This document shows, piece by piece, positions 39,513 to 48,875 of a stretch of 64,000 nucleotides of DNA. The stretch's first letter is position 1; each line of letters opens with the position of its first letter. The notes under the pieces are model-generated. The model did no database searches and was not told the DNA's origin. It saw nothing but the letters and a program-made list of their open reading frames with translations. This DNA comes from an uncultured Hyphomicrobiales bacterium (lineage in GTDB: Bacteria > Pseudomonadota > Alphaproteobacteria > Rhizobiales > Xanthobacteraceae), in the NCBI GenBank assembly GCA_903878085.1, contig CAIRGJ010000046.1, forward strand, positions 62,001 to 126,000, given 5' to 3'. The translations under genes were made by a program, and so were the position numbers.

Positions 39513-40361
39513 GTGAATTATCGCCACGCATTTCATGCCGGCAGTTTCGCCGACGTGGTCAAGCACGCCGTGCTGTGCCGCATTCTGAATTATTTACGGA
39601 CAAAGGAAGCGCCGTTTCGCGTGATCGACACCCATGCCGGCGCCGGGCTCTACGATCTGACCGGCGAGGAAGCCAGCCGCGGCGGCGAATGGTACGACGG
39701 CATCGCGCGGCTGATGGCCGCACAGCTTCCGGAAAAGGCGGCGGCGCTGCTGGCGCCTTATCTCGACGTGATCGGCGCGCTCAATGAGCGCGGCCGTCTC
39801 AAAATCTATCCCGGTTCGCCGGCGATCGTGCGCGCCTGGCTGCGCCCGCAGGACCGGCTGATTGCCTGCGAGTTCGAGCCGAAAGCCGCGACTGCGCTGA
39901 GCCACAATCTGCGCGGCGATACCCGCATCAAGACGCTGGAGATCGACGGCTGGACCGCGTTGTCGGCCTATGTGCCGCCGCCGGAGCGCCGCGGCCTGGT
40001 CCTGATCGATCCGCCGTTCGAGGAGGACAGCGATTACGTCCAACTCGCCAACGGCTTAAGCATCGCGCACCGGAAATGGGCGACCGGCATCTACGCGCTC
40101 TGGTACCCGATCAAAGGCCGTCCCGAGCCGGACGCGCTTGCTAAAAGCCTGAGCCGGTTGGGTATCCGCAAGATCCTGCGCGCCGAGTTGACCGTCGCGC
40201 CGCTGAGCGATCCCAGCCGCCTGAACGGCTCCGGGCTGATCGTCGTCAACCCGCCCTGGACGCTCGAGGCCGAGCTTTCCATCCTGCTGCCGGCGCTGGC
40301 CGGGGTGCTGGGCCGCGACGGCAAGGGCGCCTATCGCCTCGACTGGCTCGCGGGTGAGTAG
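39513..40361 (+). CDS. rlmJ: 23S rRNA (adenine(2030)-N(6))-methyltransferase RlmJ
   Basis: A 282-residue methyltransferase for A2030 of 23S rRNA. Begins MNYRHAFHAGSFADVVKHAVL, the strongly conserved RlmJ N-terminus; then FRVIDTHAGAGLYDLTGEEA (SAM binding) and the catalytic D-P-P-F motif in LVLIDPPFEEDSDY. Length is typical. The start is GTG at 39513. It is monocistronic by the following gap and divergent composition before the cold-shock gene. Confidence 0.95.
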   Translation: MNYRHAFHAGSFADVVKHAVLCRILNYLRTKEAPFRVIDTHAGAGLYDLTGEEASRGGEWYDGIARLMAAQLPEKAAALLAPYLDVIGALNERGRLKIYPGSPAIVRAWLRPQDRLIACEFEPKAATALSHNLRGDTRIKTLEIDGWTALSAYVPPPERRGLVLIDPPFEEDSDYVQLANGLSIAHRKWATGIYALWYPIKGRPEPDALAKSLSRLGIRKILRAELTVAPLSDPSRLNGSGLIVVNPPWTLEAELSILLPALAGVLGRDGKGAYRLDWLAGE

Positions 40362-40549
40362 AGGCCCTTTTCACGGCAACCCAGTTGGTGTGTAGTTCCA
40401 TCATTGGCAGTGACGTTCCGCCTCCGCTGTTGCGGAGGCCGGCGGAGTGACAGAGGCCGTTACCGGCCGACGCTTTCCCCGAATGTGAATGTCGGCCGAG
40501 CCGCCGTGCGTGGGGCCGGCGGCGGAGCAGCGGGGGAGGAGTTTTCCCG

Positions 40550-40765
40550 ATGGCGCAAACTGGCGTGGTGAAGTTCTTCAACGGCGATCGCGGCTACGGA
40601 TTTGTGAAACCGGACGATGGCGGGCGTGATGTGTTCGTGCACATTACGGCGGTCGAGCAAGCCGGACTCAAAAGTCTGAACGAGGGGCAGAAGATCAGTT
40701 TCGACGTCGAGCCGGACAAGAAGGGCAAAGGCCCCAAGGCCGTCAATTTGGTCGTAACCGGCTGA
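40550..40765 (+). CDS. cold-shock protein (CspA family)
   Basis: A 71-residue single cold-shock domain. RNP1-type GYGFVKP and RNP2-type VFVHI nucleic-acid-binding motifs are present, and the protein ends VNLVVTG, typical for the family. A long leader of about 190 bases separates it from rlmJ; cold-shock mRNAs often have structured leaders, but I see no clear thermosensor. ATG follows GGGGGAGG. Whether it is cold-induced cannot be told from sequence. Confidence 0.92.
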   Translation: MAQTGVVKFFNGDRGYGFVKPDDGGRDVFVHITAVEQAGLKSLNEGQKISFDVEPDKKGKGPKAVNLVVTG

Positions 40766-40904
40766 CGCTCGACGAAGCGCGCCGGGTCTCGCTCTCGCGC
40801 TTGCGCATGAGCGCCGCCGGTGGCGTGCGGCCGAAAATTTTAGGTTGGACCGGCAGCGGCGGCGGGCTATGCATCCCGCCCCTGTCGCAAGAAAGAATTT
40901 TGCC

Positions 40905-41513
40905 ATGATGATCCTGCGTTCCGGTCCCGCCTCGCCCTTCGCCCGCAAGGTGCGGATCGCCGCGAGCCTCCTCGGGCTGTCATCCAAGATCGAGGTTCGC
41001 CCGGTCGATCTCGAAGATCCCGCCGACAGCGTGCGCGTGCAAAATCCGATTGGAAAAATTCCGGTGCTGATCCTCGAAGACGGCACTGCGTATTACGACT
41101 CGCGCGTGATCGTCGAGTATCTCGACTATGTCGCCGGCGGCGGCCGCATCATTCCGAAAGAAGCGCCGGCGCGTTTCGAGACGCTGCGGCTGCAGGCGCT
41201 GTGCGACGGCATTCTCGATGCCTGCATCCTGTTGGTCTATGAAGCCCGTTACCGGCCGCCGGAACAACTGGTGCAAGCCTGGGTCGATCGCCAGAGCGAC
41301 AAAGTCGCGCGCGGCATGAAGGCGCTGGAAGCATCGCCGCCGAAGCTCGATGCGGTTCCCGACGTCGGCCAGATCACGTTGGCCTGCTTGCTCGGTTATC
41401 GCGATCTGCGTTTCGCCGGCACCTGGCGCAAGGAATATCCGAAGCTGGTGGAGTGGCACGATAAGTTCGCAGCGCTGGTGCCGGCCTTCGACGAGACCAA
41501 GGTCAAGGCGTAA
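40905..41513 (+). CDS. glutathione S-transferase family protein
   Basis: A 202-residue two-domain GST. Thioredoxin-like N-domain: ILRSGPASPFARKVRIAASLLGL, with the Ser-Pro-Phe active-site turn, then NPIGKIPVLILEDGTAYYDSRVIVEYLDY (cis-proline and glutathione-binding ES/DSRVI). The C-domain is helical, with DGILDACILLVYEARYRPPEQL and GQITLACLLGYRDLRFAG. Start at 40905 gives a standard N-terminus; a second ATG is next in frame. Substrate unknown. A bidirectional terminator follows. Confidence 0.88.
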   Translation: MMILRSGPASPFARKVRIAASLLGLSSKIEVRPVDLEDPADSVRVQNPIGKIPVLILEDGTAYYDSRVIVEYLDYVAGGGRIIPKEAPARFETLRLQALCDGILDACILLVYEARYRPPEQLVQAWVDRQSDKVARGMKALEASPPKLDAVPDVGQITLACLLGYRDLRFAGTWRKEYPKLVEWHDKFAALVPAFDETKVKA

Positions 41514-41600
41514 CCTGTCCCGGGCGCTGCGCAACGCAAAGCGATGCGCAGCAGAACCGGGACCGTTACAAATTCGGAATTTGTGGCAAGTGAAACGAAA

Positions 41601-41635
41601 CAAAGCCCCGGAGCGAACTCCGGGGCTTTGTTTTT
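41601..41635. terminator. bidirectional intrinsic terminator between GST and outer-membrane protein genes
   Basis: A 13-bp perfect stem (CAAAGCCCCGGAG / CTCCGGGGCTTTG, CGAA loop) is followed by TTTTT on the plus strand and by a T-rich tract on the minus strand. It serves both the GST gene and the convergent beta-barrel gene. Confidence 0.88.
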
Positions 41636-41648
41636 GGCATCGATACGA

Positions 41649-42302
41649 TCAGAAGCGGTAGTTCAGACCGGCGCGCACGATGTTGGAGCGGAAGGTCGTG
41701 TTCGACCCGAGCACCGAGTCGGCGTGGCCGAGATCGACGTAGAGATATTCGAGCTTGGCGGTCCACGGTCCGGAGATCGCTGCTTCGATACCGCCGCCGA
41801 GCGTCCAGCCGGCTTTGGTGTTGCTCGAACTGCCGACGCCGGCAACCGAACTCTTAACGCCGCCGTATGCCAGGCCGCCGGTCACGTAAGGCATGAAGCG
41901 GTCGGCCGCGTATCCAAGGCGAGCGCGCGTGGTGCCAAGCCAGTTGTTGCGGGCTTCGCAGCTAAAGCCGGCGCCGCAGGAAGAGCTGCCGCGGATGTTG
42001 CTCCAGTCGATGTCGGTCTCGAGGCCGAATACCGTCTGGTTGACCTGCCAGTTATAGCCGAGCGTGCCGCCGATCAGTCCACCGGACGTATTAGCCGAGC
42101 CGGCAAAGGGCGCGGAGAAGTCGGAGTGACCCCAGCCGCCGCCGCCGTTGATGCCGATGTAGGGGCCGCTCCAGTTATAGACGGGCGCGATGTACTCCAC
42201 CGTTTTCGTCGGCATGACCGCGCGGCGTTGAATGTCCGCCGCCGAGGCCGAAGCGACGCTAAGCGCAAGGAGACCGACGCTGGCGAGAAGAACCCGTTTC
42301 AT
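41649..42302 (-). CDS. outer-membrane beta-barrel protein (Omp25/31-like), tandem paralogue A
   Basis: A 217-residue porin-like protein. Signal peptide MKRVLLASVGLLALSVASASA, then beta-strand pattern: YNWSGPYIGINGGGGWGHSDF, GGTLGYNWQVNQTVFGLETDIDWSNIRGSS, RARLGYAADRFMPYVTGGLAYG, AKLEYLYVDLGH, and a terminal strand IVRAGLNYRF ending in Phe, as required by the BAM complex. It belongs to the eight-stranded Omp25/31 group. It is a close paralogue of the gene just upstream at 42504-43163. Function is structural or porin-like; not fixed by sequence. Confidence 0.92.
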   Translation of the reverse strand: MKRVLLASVGLLALSVASASAADIQRRAVMPTKTVEYIAPVYNWSGPYIGINGGGGWGHSDFSAPFAGSANTSGGLIGGTLGYNWQVNQTVFGLETDIDWSNIRGSSSCGAGFSCEARNNWLGTTRARLGYAADRFMPYVTGGLAYGGVKSSVAGVGSSSNTKAGWTLGGGIEAAISGPWTAKLEYLYVDLGHADSVLGSNTTFRSNIVRAGLNYRF

Positions 42303-42452
42303 GACGCACACTCCGATTTGATCTGGACGATATGGACGGACGTGGAACGCCGCCCCCGACTGCCCCAACAACGCCACTCTTCCGCAATCGTTCCGCCGCC
42401 GTGCGCGATGACTTGGCGACGTGGCCGATCGGCAACGGAGTTCCACAACGCA

Positions 42453-42482
42453 AAAAGCCCCGGACCGAAGTCCGGGGCTTTT
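42453..42482 (-). terminator. intrinsic terminator of outer-membrane paralogue B
   Basis: A 13-bp stem (AAAAGCCCCGGAC / GTCCGGGGCTTTT, CGAA loop) with TTTTTG on the minus strand, about 20 bases beyond the stop of the 42504-43163 gene. Its sequence closely resembles the terminator at 41601. Confidence 0.88.
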
Positions 42483-42503
42483 CCGATGGAGCGTTACGCT
42501 CGA

Positions 42504-43163
42504 TTAGAAGCGGTAGTTGACGCCCGCGCGCACCAGGCTGGTGTTGAAGCGGGTATCCGAGCCGAGCACCGAAGTGCCGCGGCCGAGGTCGGCGTAGAGA
42601 TATTCGACCTTCGCGGTCCACGGTCCGCTCACAGCGGCTTCGATGCCGCCGCCGAGGGCGTAACCGGCTTTCGTGGTGGTCGAGGAACCGACGCCCGACA
42701 CCGAGCTCTTGATGTCGCCGACGGCGAGACCGCCGGTCACGTACGGCATGAAGCGATCGAACGCGTAGCCGACGCGGCCGCGCGCGGTGGCGAGCCAGCT
42801 ATCTTTGGTCTCGCAGGAGAAGCCGGCGCCGCAGGTCGCGCTGCCACGGATGTTGCTCCAGTCGATATCGCCTTCGACGCCGAACACGGTCTGGCCCATC
42901 TGGTAGTTGTAGCCCAGCGTGCCGCCGAGGATGCCGCCCGAGGTGCGGAAACCGCCCGACGCGAACGGCGCCGAGGTGTCCGAACGGCCCCAGCCGCCGC
43001 CGCCGTTAATGCCGATATAGCCGCCGGTCCAGTTGTAGGCCTGGACGTAGGGGACTGCCTTGGTCGGCATGGCCTGACGGCGCGAGATGTCCGCCGCATT
43101 TGCCGCACCAACAGTCGTAACAATCGCGAGCGCACCGATGCCCGCCAAAACCAAACGCTTCAT
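42504..43163 (-). CDS. outer-membrane beta-barrel protein (Omp25/31-like), tandem paralogue B
   Basis: A 219-residue porin-like protein. Signal peptide MKRLVLAGIGALAIVTTVGAANA, then YNWTGGYIGINGGGGWGRSDT, GGTLGYNYQMGQTVFGVEGDIDWSNIRGSA, RGRVGYAFDRFMPYVTGGLAVG, AKVEYLYADLGRG and terminal LVRAGVNYRF. It shares long stretches with the protein encoded at 41649. The start is one of two adjacent ATGs after GGAGG; 43163 is chosen because it gives MKRL as in the paralogue. A second AT-rich leader precedes it. Confidence 0.92.
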   Translation of the reverse strand: MKRLVLAGIGALAIVTTVGAANAADISRRQAMPTKAVPYVQAYNWTGGYIGINGGGGWGRSDTSAPFASGGFRTSGGILGGTLGYNYQMGQTVFGVEGDIDWSNIRGSATCGAGFSCETKDSWLATARGRVGYAFDRFMPYVTGGLAVGDIKSSVSGVGSSTTTKAGYALGGGIEAAVSGPWTAKVEYLYADLGRGTSVLGSDTRFNTSLVRAGVNYRF

Positions 43164-43400
43164 CATCAAACCTCCGTAACAGGGTAGCCCCCGATTGAGC
43201 GGCACAGTATTCAAATTTGACGGAGCGTCTAGTGTATTAAAGCAACACGGCGGAGTAAGTTGTTGAATGTATTGCCTTACTTGTGTCGATGAATTGACAC
43301 GATATTGCCGCGATTTATACTGTGATTGCTTTGGGGATAAATTAAGAAATACTTAAGTATGAAGTATGTCATTGGCGTGTCTATTGGCGTGTCCATAACG
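43164..43400. other. AT-rich intergenic leader of the outer-membrane gene
   Basis: About 240 bases, AT-rich, with ATTGGCGTGTC repeated directly (43371-43381 and 43383-43393) and TTAAGAAATACTTAAGT-like sequence. It holds promoter(s) for the gene at 42504-43163 but no clear box is assigned. Confidence 0.45.
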
Positions 43401-43401
43401 A

Positions 43402-43430
43402 AAAACCCCGGGCTGGTGGGCCCGGGGCTT
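43402..43430 (-). terminator. intrinsic terminator of the third outer-membrane gene
   Basis: On the minus strand AAGCCCCGGGCCCACCAGCC forms a hairpin with the following CCCGGGGTT and is followed by TTT, about 27 bases beyond the stop of the 43457-44068 gene. Confidence 0.8.
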
Positions 43431-43456
43431 CCGACGCTTCGTGTGAGGCGCTTCGC

Positions 43457-44068
43457 TCAGAAGTGATAGTTGACGCCGAGCCGGATCATGTTGGCCTGGT
43501 AGCCATTGGTGGTGCCGGTGATCGTATAGGCCCGGTTGCCGAGATCCATGTAGAGATATTCGGCTTTGGCCGACCAGTTCGGTGCGATGCCGACTTCGGC
43601 GCCGAGGCCCGCGGCCCAGCCGACATGGGTCTTGCTCTCGGTCAGCAGACCGTTTTCGCCCTTCAGCCCGCCATAGGCGAGACCGCCGGTCAGATAGAAC
43701 AGGAAGTTGCTGTAGGCGAAACCGCCGCGGCCGCGCAACGTGCCGAACCAGGGGTTCGAGAACTTGAAGGGCGCGAAGGTGTCGTCGGCCCCGGTGATCT
43801 GGAGATCGGTTTCGGCGCCGAACACGAACTGACCGTTTTGCCAGTTGTAGCCGCCCTGCAGACCGCCTTCGAGGCCGCTCGGCGAGACGTTGCTGTTCCT
43901 GATCTTGCCCCAGGTGTAGCCGAGATTGGCGCCGACATAGCCGCCGCTCCAGTTGAAGCCGGCGGCAGGGGCCGAGAAATACGGTGTCGAGCTGCGCGGC
44001 AGATCGGCTGCGTTGGCCGCGGCTGCGGTCATCATCGCCAGTCCAAGCGCCAGGATCATTTTTTTCAT
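43457..44068 (-). CDS. outer-membrane beta-barrel protein (Omp25/31-like), third copy
   Basis: A 203-residue porin-like protein. Signal peptide MKKMILALGLAMMTAAAANA, then strands FNWSGGYVGANLGYTWGKIRN, GLQGGYNWQNGQFVFGAETDLQITG, FSNPWFGTLRGRGGFAYSNFLFYLTGGLAYGG, NWSAKAEYLYMDLGN, and terminal MIRLGVNYHF. It is more diverged from the tandem pair. GGAG precedes GTG/ATG; ATG at 44068 is chosen. The surrounding leader to the right (44072-44352) holds no gene. Confidence 0.9.
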   Translation of the reverse strand: MKKMILALGLAMMTAAAANAADLPRSSTPYFSAPAAGFNWSGGYVGANLGYTWGKIRNSNVSPSGLEGGLQGGYNWQNGQFVFGAETDLQITGADDTFAPFKFSNPWFGTLRGRGGFAYSNFLFYLTGGLAYGGLKGENGLLTESKTHVGWAAGLGAEVGIAPNWSAKAEYLYMDLGNRAYTITGTTNGYQANMIRLGVNYHF

Positions 44069-44352
44069 CACGATTACTCCACTCGGTGCCGGCGCCAGGA
44101 CACTGCGTTGTCGTTACGCGGTGCGGGTCTGCGGCAAAGTTAGCGATATTTTTTCGTGGGGATTTATCGCGCGTTTTAAGTTAAACGGTTATGAATCGGT
44201 AAGGATGACCGGGCGTTATCCCTAAGGAACTGTTATTGAAATTTGCGTTTCTCGCGATTGATTCACCATGTCGGCCAAGCTTCTATTTACTATAACGACC
44301 GCGGGTCGCAGCGACCGCGCATCCTCTGCAAAATGTGCCAGATAGAAATTTC

Positions 44353-45126
44353 ATGTCCGACGACAATACGAACAACAGGCCGCGCGCGGCGCTGATCACC
44401 GGAGGCGGGCGTCGCATCGGCCGCGCCATTACGCTTGCGCTGTCGCGCGCCGGCTACGCCGTGGTGCTCAACAGTCATGCTTCACGCGCGGAAGCTGAAA
44501 AACTCGCGGCCGATATTATCGCGGCCGGCGGGCGCGCCGCGGTGGTGCTCGCCGATCTTGCCGACCATGCCGCCGTGCGTGGGCTGATTGCGGACGCAGG
44601 CGTGTTCGGGCCGCTGACGCTGCTGGTCAATAATGCGAGCGAGTTCGAGTCCGACGAGATCGGAAATCTTGAGCGCGCACGTTTCGAGCGCACGATGGCG
44701 GTCAATCTGACCGCACCGCTGTTTCTGGCGCAGGCCTTCGCTGCGCAAGCCCCCAATGGCGCCAATGCCTCGATCGTCAATATTGTCGATCAGCGCGTGC
44801 TCAAGCCGACGCCGCTGTTTTTCTCCTACGCCTTGAGCAAGGCGGCGCTGCATAACGCCACCACGATGCTGGCGCAGGCATTGGCGCCGAACGTCCGGGT
44901 CAATGCGGTGGCGCCGGGTCCGACGCTGCCGAGCCCGCGTCAATCCGAGGCGCAGTTTGCGGCCCAGGCCGCCGCCGTGCCGCTCGGCCGGGGCGCGAGC
45001 CCGCAGGATATCGCTGCCGCCGTGCTGTATCTGGCGCAGGCGGCAAGCGTCACCGGCGTCACCATCGCGGTCGACGGCGGCCAGCACCTGGCCTGGCGCA
45101 CTGCCGATAGCGAGATGCCAGAGTAG
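44353..45126 (+). CDS. SDR family oxidoreductase (pteridine-reductase type)
   Basis: A 257-residue short-chain dehydrogenase/reductase. The cofactor motif is [15 protein letters not shown], with R after GG as in pteridine-reductase-like members; then LVNNASEFE, the active-site triad in IVNIVDQ...YALSKAAL (S/T region, Y-x3-K), and [21 protein letters not shown] ends the sequence. The start at 44353 gives a standard N-terminus ([18 protein letters not shown]). Substrate is not fixed. It is followed by uvrC about 50 bases later on the same strand. Confidence 0.87.
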   Translation: MSDDNTNNRPRAALITGGGRRIGRAITLALSRAGYAVVLNSHASRAEAEKLAADIIAAGGRAAVVLADLADHAAVRGLIADAGVFGPLTLLVNNASEFESDEIGNLERARFERTMAVNLTAPLFLAQAFAAQAPNGANASIVNIVDQRVLKPTPLFFSYALSKAALHNATTMLAQALAPNVRVNAVAPGPTLPSPRQSEAQFAAQAAAVPLGRGASPQDIAAAVLYLAQAASVTGVTIAVDGGQHLAWRTADSEMPE

Positions 45127-45175
45127 CTTCCTGCCCGAGCAAAATGCCGCGGCGCGTACTATCTTCCCCCAAGTC

Positions 45176-47281
45176 ATGATCAACGGCACGCCCAAAGACA
45201 TCGACCCGGCCAGCGAACTTCGCGAAGACGAAGAGGAATCCTCGCTGCCCGAGCTTGATTTGAACGAGGCGCCGGCCGGCACGCTGGCGGCCGGCCGCTC
45301 GGCAATTGCGCGCTTCGTCAAGCACGCGCCGTCGGCGCCGGGTGTCTATCGCATGATCGATACGCAGGGCGACGTGCTCTACGTCGGCAAGGCGAAGAAC
45401 ATCAAGAAGCGGGTGACGTCCTATACGCGCCCGGTCGGGCACGACAGCCGCATCACCCGGATGATCGCGGCGACGGTGACGATGGAATTCGTCTCGACCG
45501 CGACCGAGACCGAGGCGCTGCTGCTCGAAGCCAATCTGATCAAGCGGCTGCGGCCGCGTTTCAACGTGCTGCTGCGCGACGACAAGTCGTTCCCTTACAT
45601 CATGATCACGTCCGACCACTGGGCGCCGCAGATTCTCAAACATCGCGGCGCGCGCACGCGCAAGGCGCATTTTTACGGGCCGTTCGCCAATGCCGGCGCG
45701 GTCAACCGCACCATCAACGCGCTGCAGCGCGCGTTCTTGCTGCGCTCGTGTTCGGATTCGTTTTTCGAGGCGCGGACGCGGCCGTGCCTGCTGTATCAGA
45801 TCAAGCGCTGTTCGGCGCCTTGCACGCAGGAGATCGATTTCGCCGGCTATTCGGCGTTGGTCCGCGAGGCCAACGAGTTTCTGTCGGGTCGCAGCCAGGC
45901 GGTGCACAAGGAACTTGCCGCCGAGATGGATACCGCCGCCGCGTCACAGGATTACGAGCGCGCCGCGATCTATCGCGATCGTCTGGCGGCGCTGTCGGCA
46001 ATCACCTCGCATCAGGGCATCAATCCGCGCACCCTCGAGGAAGCCGACGTGTTCGCGCTGCATCAAGCCGGCGGCTACAATTGCGTCGAGGTGTTCTTCT
46101 TCCGCACCGGGCAGAACTGGGGCAACCGCGCTTATTTCCCGAAGGCCGACCGTACGCTCGGTCCGGCCGAGGTGTTGGGCGCCTTCATGGCGCAATTCTA
46201 CGACGATAAGCCGCCGCCGCGCCTCGTGCTGGTGTCGCACGATTTCGAGGAACGCGATCTGCTGGGGCAGGCGCTTGGCACCAAGATCGATCGCAAGGTC
46301 GAGATCGGCGTGCCGCAACGCGGCGAGCGCAAGGAACTGGTGCAGCATGCGCTGGCCAATGCGCGCGAGGCGCTGGCGCGCAAGCTCGCCGACACCTCTT
46401 CGCAACAGCGGCTGCTCAAGGCGCTGACCGAAACTTTCGGTCTGCCGCGCGAGCCGCGCCGCATCGAGGTCTACGACAACAGCCACATCGCCGGCACCAA
46501 TGCGGTCGGCGCCATGGTGGTGGCGGGGCCCGAGGGCTTCCGCAAGAATCAGTACCGCAAGTTCAACATACGCTCGACTGAGCTCACGCCCGGCGACGAC
46601 TACGGCATGTTGCGCGAGGTGTTGCAGCGTCGCTTCAAGCGGCTGCTCAAGGAAGAGCCGCACCCTTTGCCCACTGCCCCTGTGGGAGAAAGTGGCGAGG
46701 CGGCTGCGCAATCTCTAGCTCTAGAGGTCGCACCGTTAGCCACTCTCCCGCAGGCAGAGCGGGAAGAAGCGCCGCCGCCCGAGGTCGCCGAACCGATCGA
46801 CTTCGACAGCGACGATGTGTCCTGGCCCGATCTGCTCTTGATCGACGGCGGGCAGGGTCAGCTCAAAGTGGCGACCGAGGTGCTGGCGGAACTAGGGCTG
46901 CACTATCTCCCCGTGGTCTCGATCGCCAAAGGGCCGGATCGCGACGCCGGCCGCGAGACCTTTTTCATGCCCGGCCGCACGCCGTTCAAGCTGCCGCCGC
47001 GCGACCCTTTGCTGTATTTCGTCGAGCGGTTGCGCGACGAGGCGCACCGCTTCGCCATCGGCTCCCACCGCACTCGGCGCAAAAAAGACATTCGCGAGGC
47101 CGGATTGCAGGAAATCGCCGGCATCGGCCCGACCCGGAAGCGGGCGCTGCTTCACCATTTTGGCACTGTGAAAGCCATCGAGCGGGCGTCTCTGGCCGAT
47201 CTCTCCAACGTCTCCGGAATTAATGCGGAGACCGCGCGAAAGATATATGAGTTCTTCCACGAAAAGGCGGCGCAGCCATAA
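45176..47281 (+). CDS. uvrC: excinuclease ABC subunit UvrC
   Basis: A 701-residue nucleotide-excision repair nuclease that makes both incisions with UvrB. Order: GIY-YIG domain ([28 protein letters not shown], residues about 55-85), UVR helices ([21 protein letters not shown]), RNase H-like C-terminal nuclease ([32 protein letters not shown]), and tandem HhH ([27 protein letters not shown]). A roughly 55-residue insertion between KRLLKE and the DLLLIDGG strand is encoded by a palindromic repeat (46681-46752). Start at 45176 is the first ATG of the domain-bearing frame. The stop overlaps a downstream ATG. Confidence 0.95.
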   Translation: MINGTPKDIDPASELREDEEESSLPELDLNEAPAGTLAAGRSAIARFVKHAPSAPGVYRMIDTQGDVLYVGKAKNIKKRVTSYTRPVGHDSRITRMIAATVTMEFVSTATETEALLLEANLIKRLRPRFNVLLRDDKSFPYIMITSDHWAPQILKHRGARTRKAHFYGPFANAGAVNRTINALQRAFLLRSCSDSFFEARTRPCLLYQIKRCSAPCTQEIDFAGYSALVREANEFLSGRSQAVHKELAAEMDTAAASQDYERAAIYRDRLAALSAITSHQGINPRTLEEADVFALHQAGGYNCVEVFFFRTGQNWGNRAYFPKADRTLGPAEVLGAFMAQFYDDKPPPRLVLVSHDFEERDLLGQALGTKIDRKVEIGVPQRGERKELVQHALANAREALARKLADTSSQQRLLKALTETFGLPREPRRIEVYDNSHIAGTNAVGAMVVAGPEGFRKNQYRKFNIRSTELTPGDDYGMLREVLQRRFKRLLKEEPHPLPTAPVGESGEAAAQSLALEVAPLATLPQAEREEAPPPEVAEPIDFDSDDVSWPDLLLIDGGQGQLKVATEVLAELGLHYLPVVSIAKGPDRDAGRETFFMPGRTPFKLPPRDPLLYFVERLRDEAHRFAIGSHRTRRKKDIREAGLQEIAGIGPTRKRALLHHFGTVKAIERASLADLSNVSGINAETARKIYEFFHEKAAQP
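46660..46770. repeat. palindromic repeat carried in frame inside uvrC
   Basis: TGTGGGAGAAAGTGGC (46681-46696) faces GCCACTCTCCCGCA (46739-46752), with an inner hairpin CTCTAG CT CTAGAG (46713-46726). It resembles dispersed intergenic elements of the GGGAGAG...CTCTCCC type but keeps the uvrC frame open, encoding part of an extra linker before the second nuclease strand. Confidence 0.8.
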
Positions 47282-47307
47282 TGGCGCGCAAAACCGGGGA
47301 AACGGCA

Positions 47308-48195
47308 ATGATCATCAAGACGCAGGAAGACGTCACCCCGGCGGTGTTGGAGGCTTACAGCAAGATCGATGACCCGCGGTTGCGCGAAATCATCGCGGCG
47401 TTGGTGAAGCACCTGCACGGCTTTGCCCGCGAGGTGCACCTCACCGAAGAGGAATTCGAAAAAGCGGTGCAGTACGTCACCAAGCTCGGCCAGATGACCG
47501 ACAGCAAACACAATGAGACGGTGTTGATGTCGGGATCGCTCGGCTTTTCGGCGCTGATCTGCCTGCTCAACAACGGCAATAACGGTCAGACCGAAACCAC
47601 CGCCAATCTGCTCGGCCCGTTCTGGCGGCTGAATTCGCCGCGCACCGAAAACGGCGCCTCGATCATCCGCTCGCCGACGCCGGGTCCGGCGCTGTTCGTC
47701 GACTGCACGGTCAAGGACACCAAGGGCAACCCAATTGCTGGCGCCGAAGTGGACGTCTGGCATTCATCGCCGGAAGGTTTCTACGAGCAGCAGGACCCCA
47801 AACAGGCCGACATGAATCTGCGCGGCAAATTCACCACCGACGCGAAAGGGCATTTCGGATTCCGCAGCGTCAAGCCGGCGGGATATCCGATTCCCATCGA
47901 GGGCCCGGTCGGCGACTTGCTCCGCGTCGCCCATCGGCACAATTACCGCCCGGCGCATCTGCACTTCCTGATCTTCAAGGAAGGTTTCAAGACGCTCGTT
48001 TCGCAGATCTACACGCCCGATGACGACAAATTGGAAACCGATGCGCAGTTTGGGGTTACGCGCGCGCTGATCGGTGACTATGTGCGTCATGATGGGCCGT
48101 CGCCGACCGGCGAGCCGGGCGAATGGTATTCGCTCGATCAGACTTTTGTGATGGAGCCGGGCAAAAGCCGGTTGCCGAAACCGCCGATCCAGTAA
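47308..48195 (+). CDS. intradiol ring-cleavage dioxygenase (hydroxyquinol/catechol 1,2-dioxygenase type)
   Basis: A 295-residue non-heme Fe(III) dioxygenase that opens catechol-type rings between the hydroxyls. Iron ligands are recognisable: Tyr in VWHSSPEGFYEQQ, and Tyr, His, His in RHNYRPAHLHFLI. N-terminal helical dimerisation domain: EDVTPAVLEAYSKIDDPRLREIIAALVKHLHGFAREV. FGFRSVKPAGYPIPIEGPVGDLL is typical of the hydroxyquinol group. The start at 47308 follows GGGGAAACGGC; an ATG at 47281 overlaps the uvrC stop and is possible. Placement after uvrC may be fortuitous. Confidence 0.9.
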   Translation: MIIKTQEDVTPAVLEAYSKIDDPRLREIIAALVKHLHGFAREVHLTEEEFEKAVQYVTKLGQMTDSKHNETVLMSGSLGFSALICLLNNGNNGQTETTANLLGPFWRLNSPRTENGASIIRSPTPGPALFVDCTVKDTKGNPIAGAEVDVWHSSPEGFYEQQDPKQADMNLRGKFTTDAKGHFGFRSVKPAGYPIPIEGPVGDLLRVAHRHNYRPAHLHFLIFKEGFKTLVSQIYTPDDDKLETDAQFGVTRALIGDYVRHDGPSPTGEPGEWYSLDQTFVMEPGKSRLPKPPIQ

Positions 48196-48269
48196 TCCCG
48201 GTGTAAGGACCGGGGATCGCGAGCCGCGGGCGATTGACCTTGCCGCGGCAGGATGATCCTTTGTCGCCT

Positions 48270-48875
48270 ATGAATGCCGCCAAGCCCGAGCGATTGCCGG
48301 CGCATCCGCTCGCGCTGCCGAACATATTGACCTATGCGCGCATTGCCGCCGTTCCGGTGGTGGTGGGACTGATGTATTGGCAGAGCATCCTCGACGGCGG
48401 GCTGTGGCTGCGCTGGCTGGCGCTGGCGATTTTCATCGCCGCCGGCGTTACCGACATTCTCGACGGCTATTTCGCCCGCATGTGGGGCCAGCAGTCTTCG
48501 CTCGGCAAAATGCTCGATCCGATCGCCGACAAATTGCTGGTGGCGTCGTGCCTCTTGATGCTGGCGGCCGATGAAACCATCCGCGGCTGGACGCTGCTCG
48601 CCGCCGTGATCATTCTGTGCCGGGAAATCCTGGTGTCGGGCCTGCGCGAATTTCTCGCCGATCTGCACGTCAGCCTTCCGGTCACCAAGCTGGCGAAGTG
48701 GAAGACCATGGGGCAACTGGTCGCCATCGGCTTCCTGATCGCGGGCGACGCCGGCGTGAAGGTGCTGCCGCAGACCATCGAGATCGGCATCGCGCTGCTG
48801 TGGCTGTCGGCGCTCGTGACGCTCTATACCGGCTGGGACTATCTGCGCGCCGGCTTGAGATATATGATCGATTGA
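48270..48875 (+). CDS. pgsA: CDP-diacylglycerol--glycerol-3-phosphate 3-phosphatidyltransferase
   Basis: A 201-residue membrane enzyme making phosphatidylglycerophosphate. The CDP-alcohol phosphotransferase signature is complete: DILDGYFARMWGQQSSLGKM then LDPIADK, that is D-G-x2-A-R-x8-G-x3-D-x3-D with conserved spacing. Four or five membrane helices follow. Start at 48270 (MNAAKPERLPAHPLALPNIL) gives a standard N-terminus. It overlaps moaD (TGATG), so pgsA, moaD and moaE are likely one unit. Confidence 0.95.
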   Translation: MNAAKPERLPAHPLALPNILTYARIAAVPVVVGLMYWQSILDGGLWLRWLALAIFIAAGVTDILDGYFARMWGQQSSLGKMLDPIADKLLVASCLLMLAADETIRGWTLLAAVIILCREILVSGLREFLADLHVSLPVTKLAKWKTMGQLVAIGFLIAGDAGVKVLPQTIEIGIALLWLSALVTLYTGWDYLRAGLRYMID

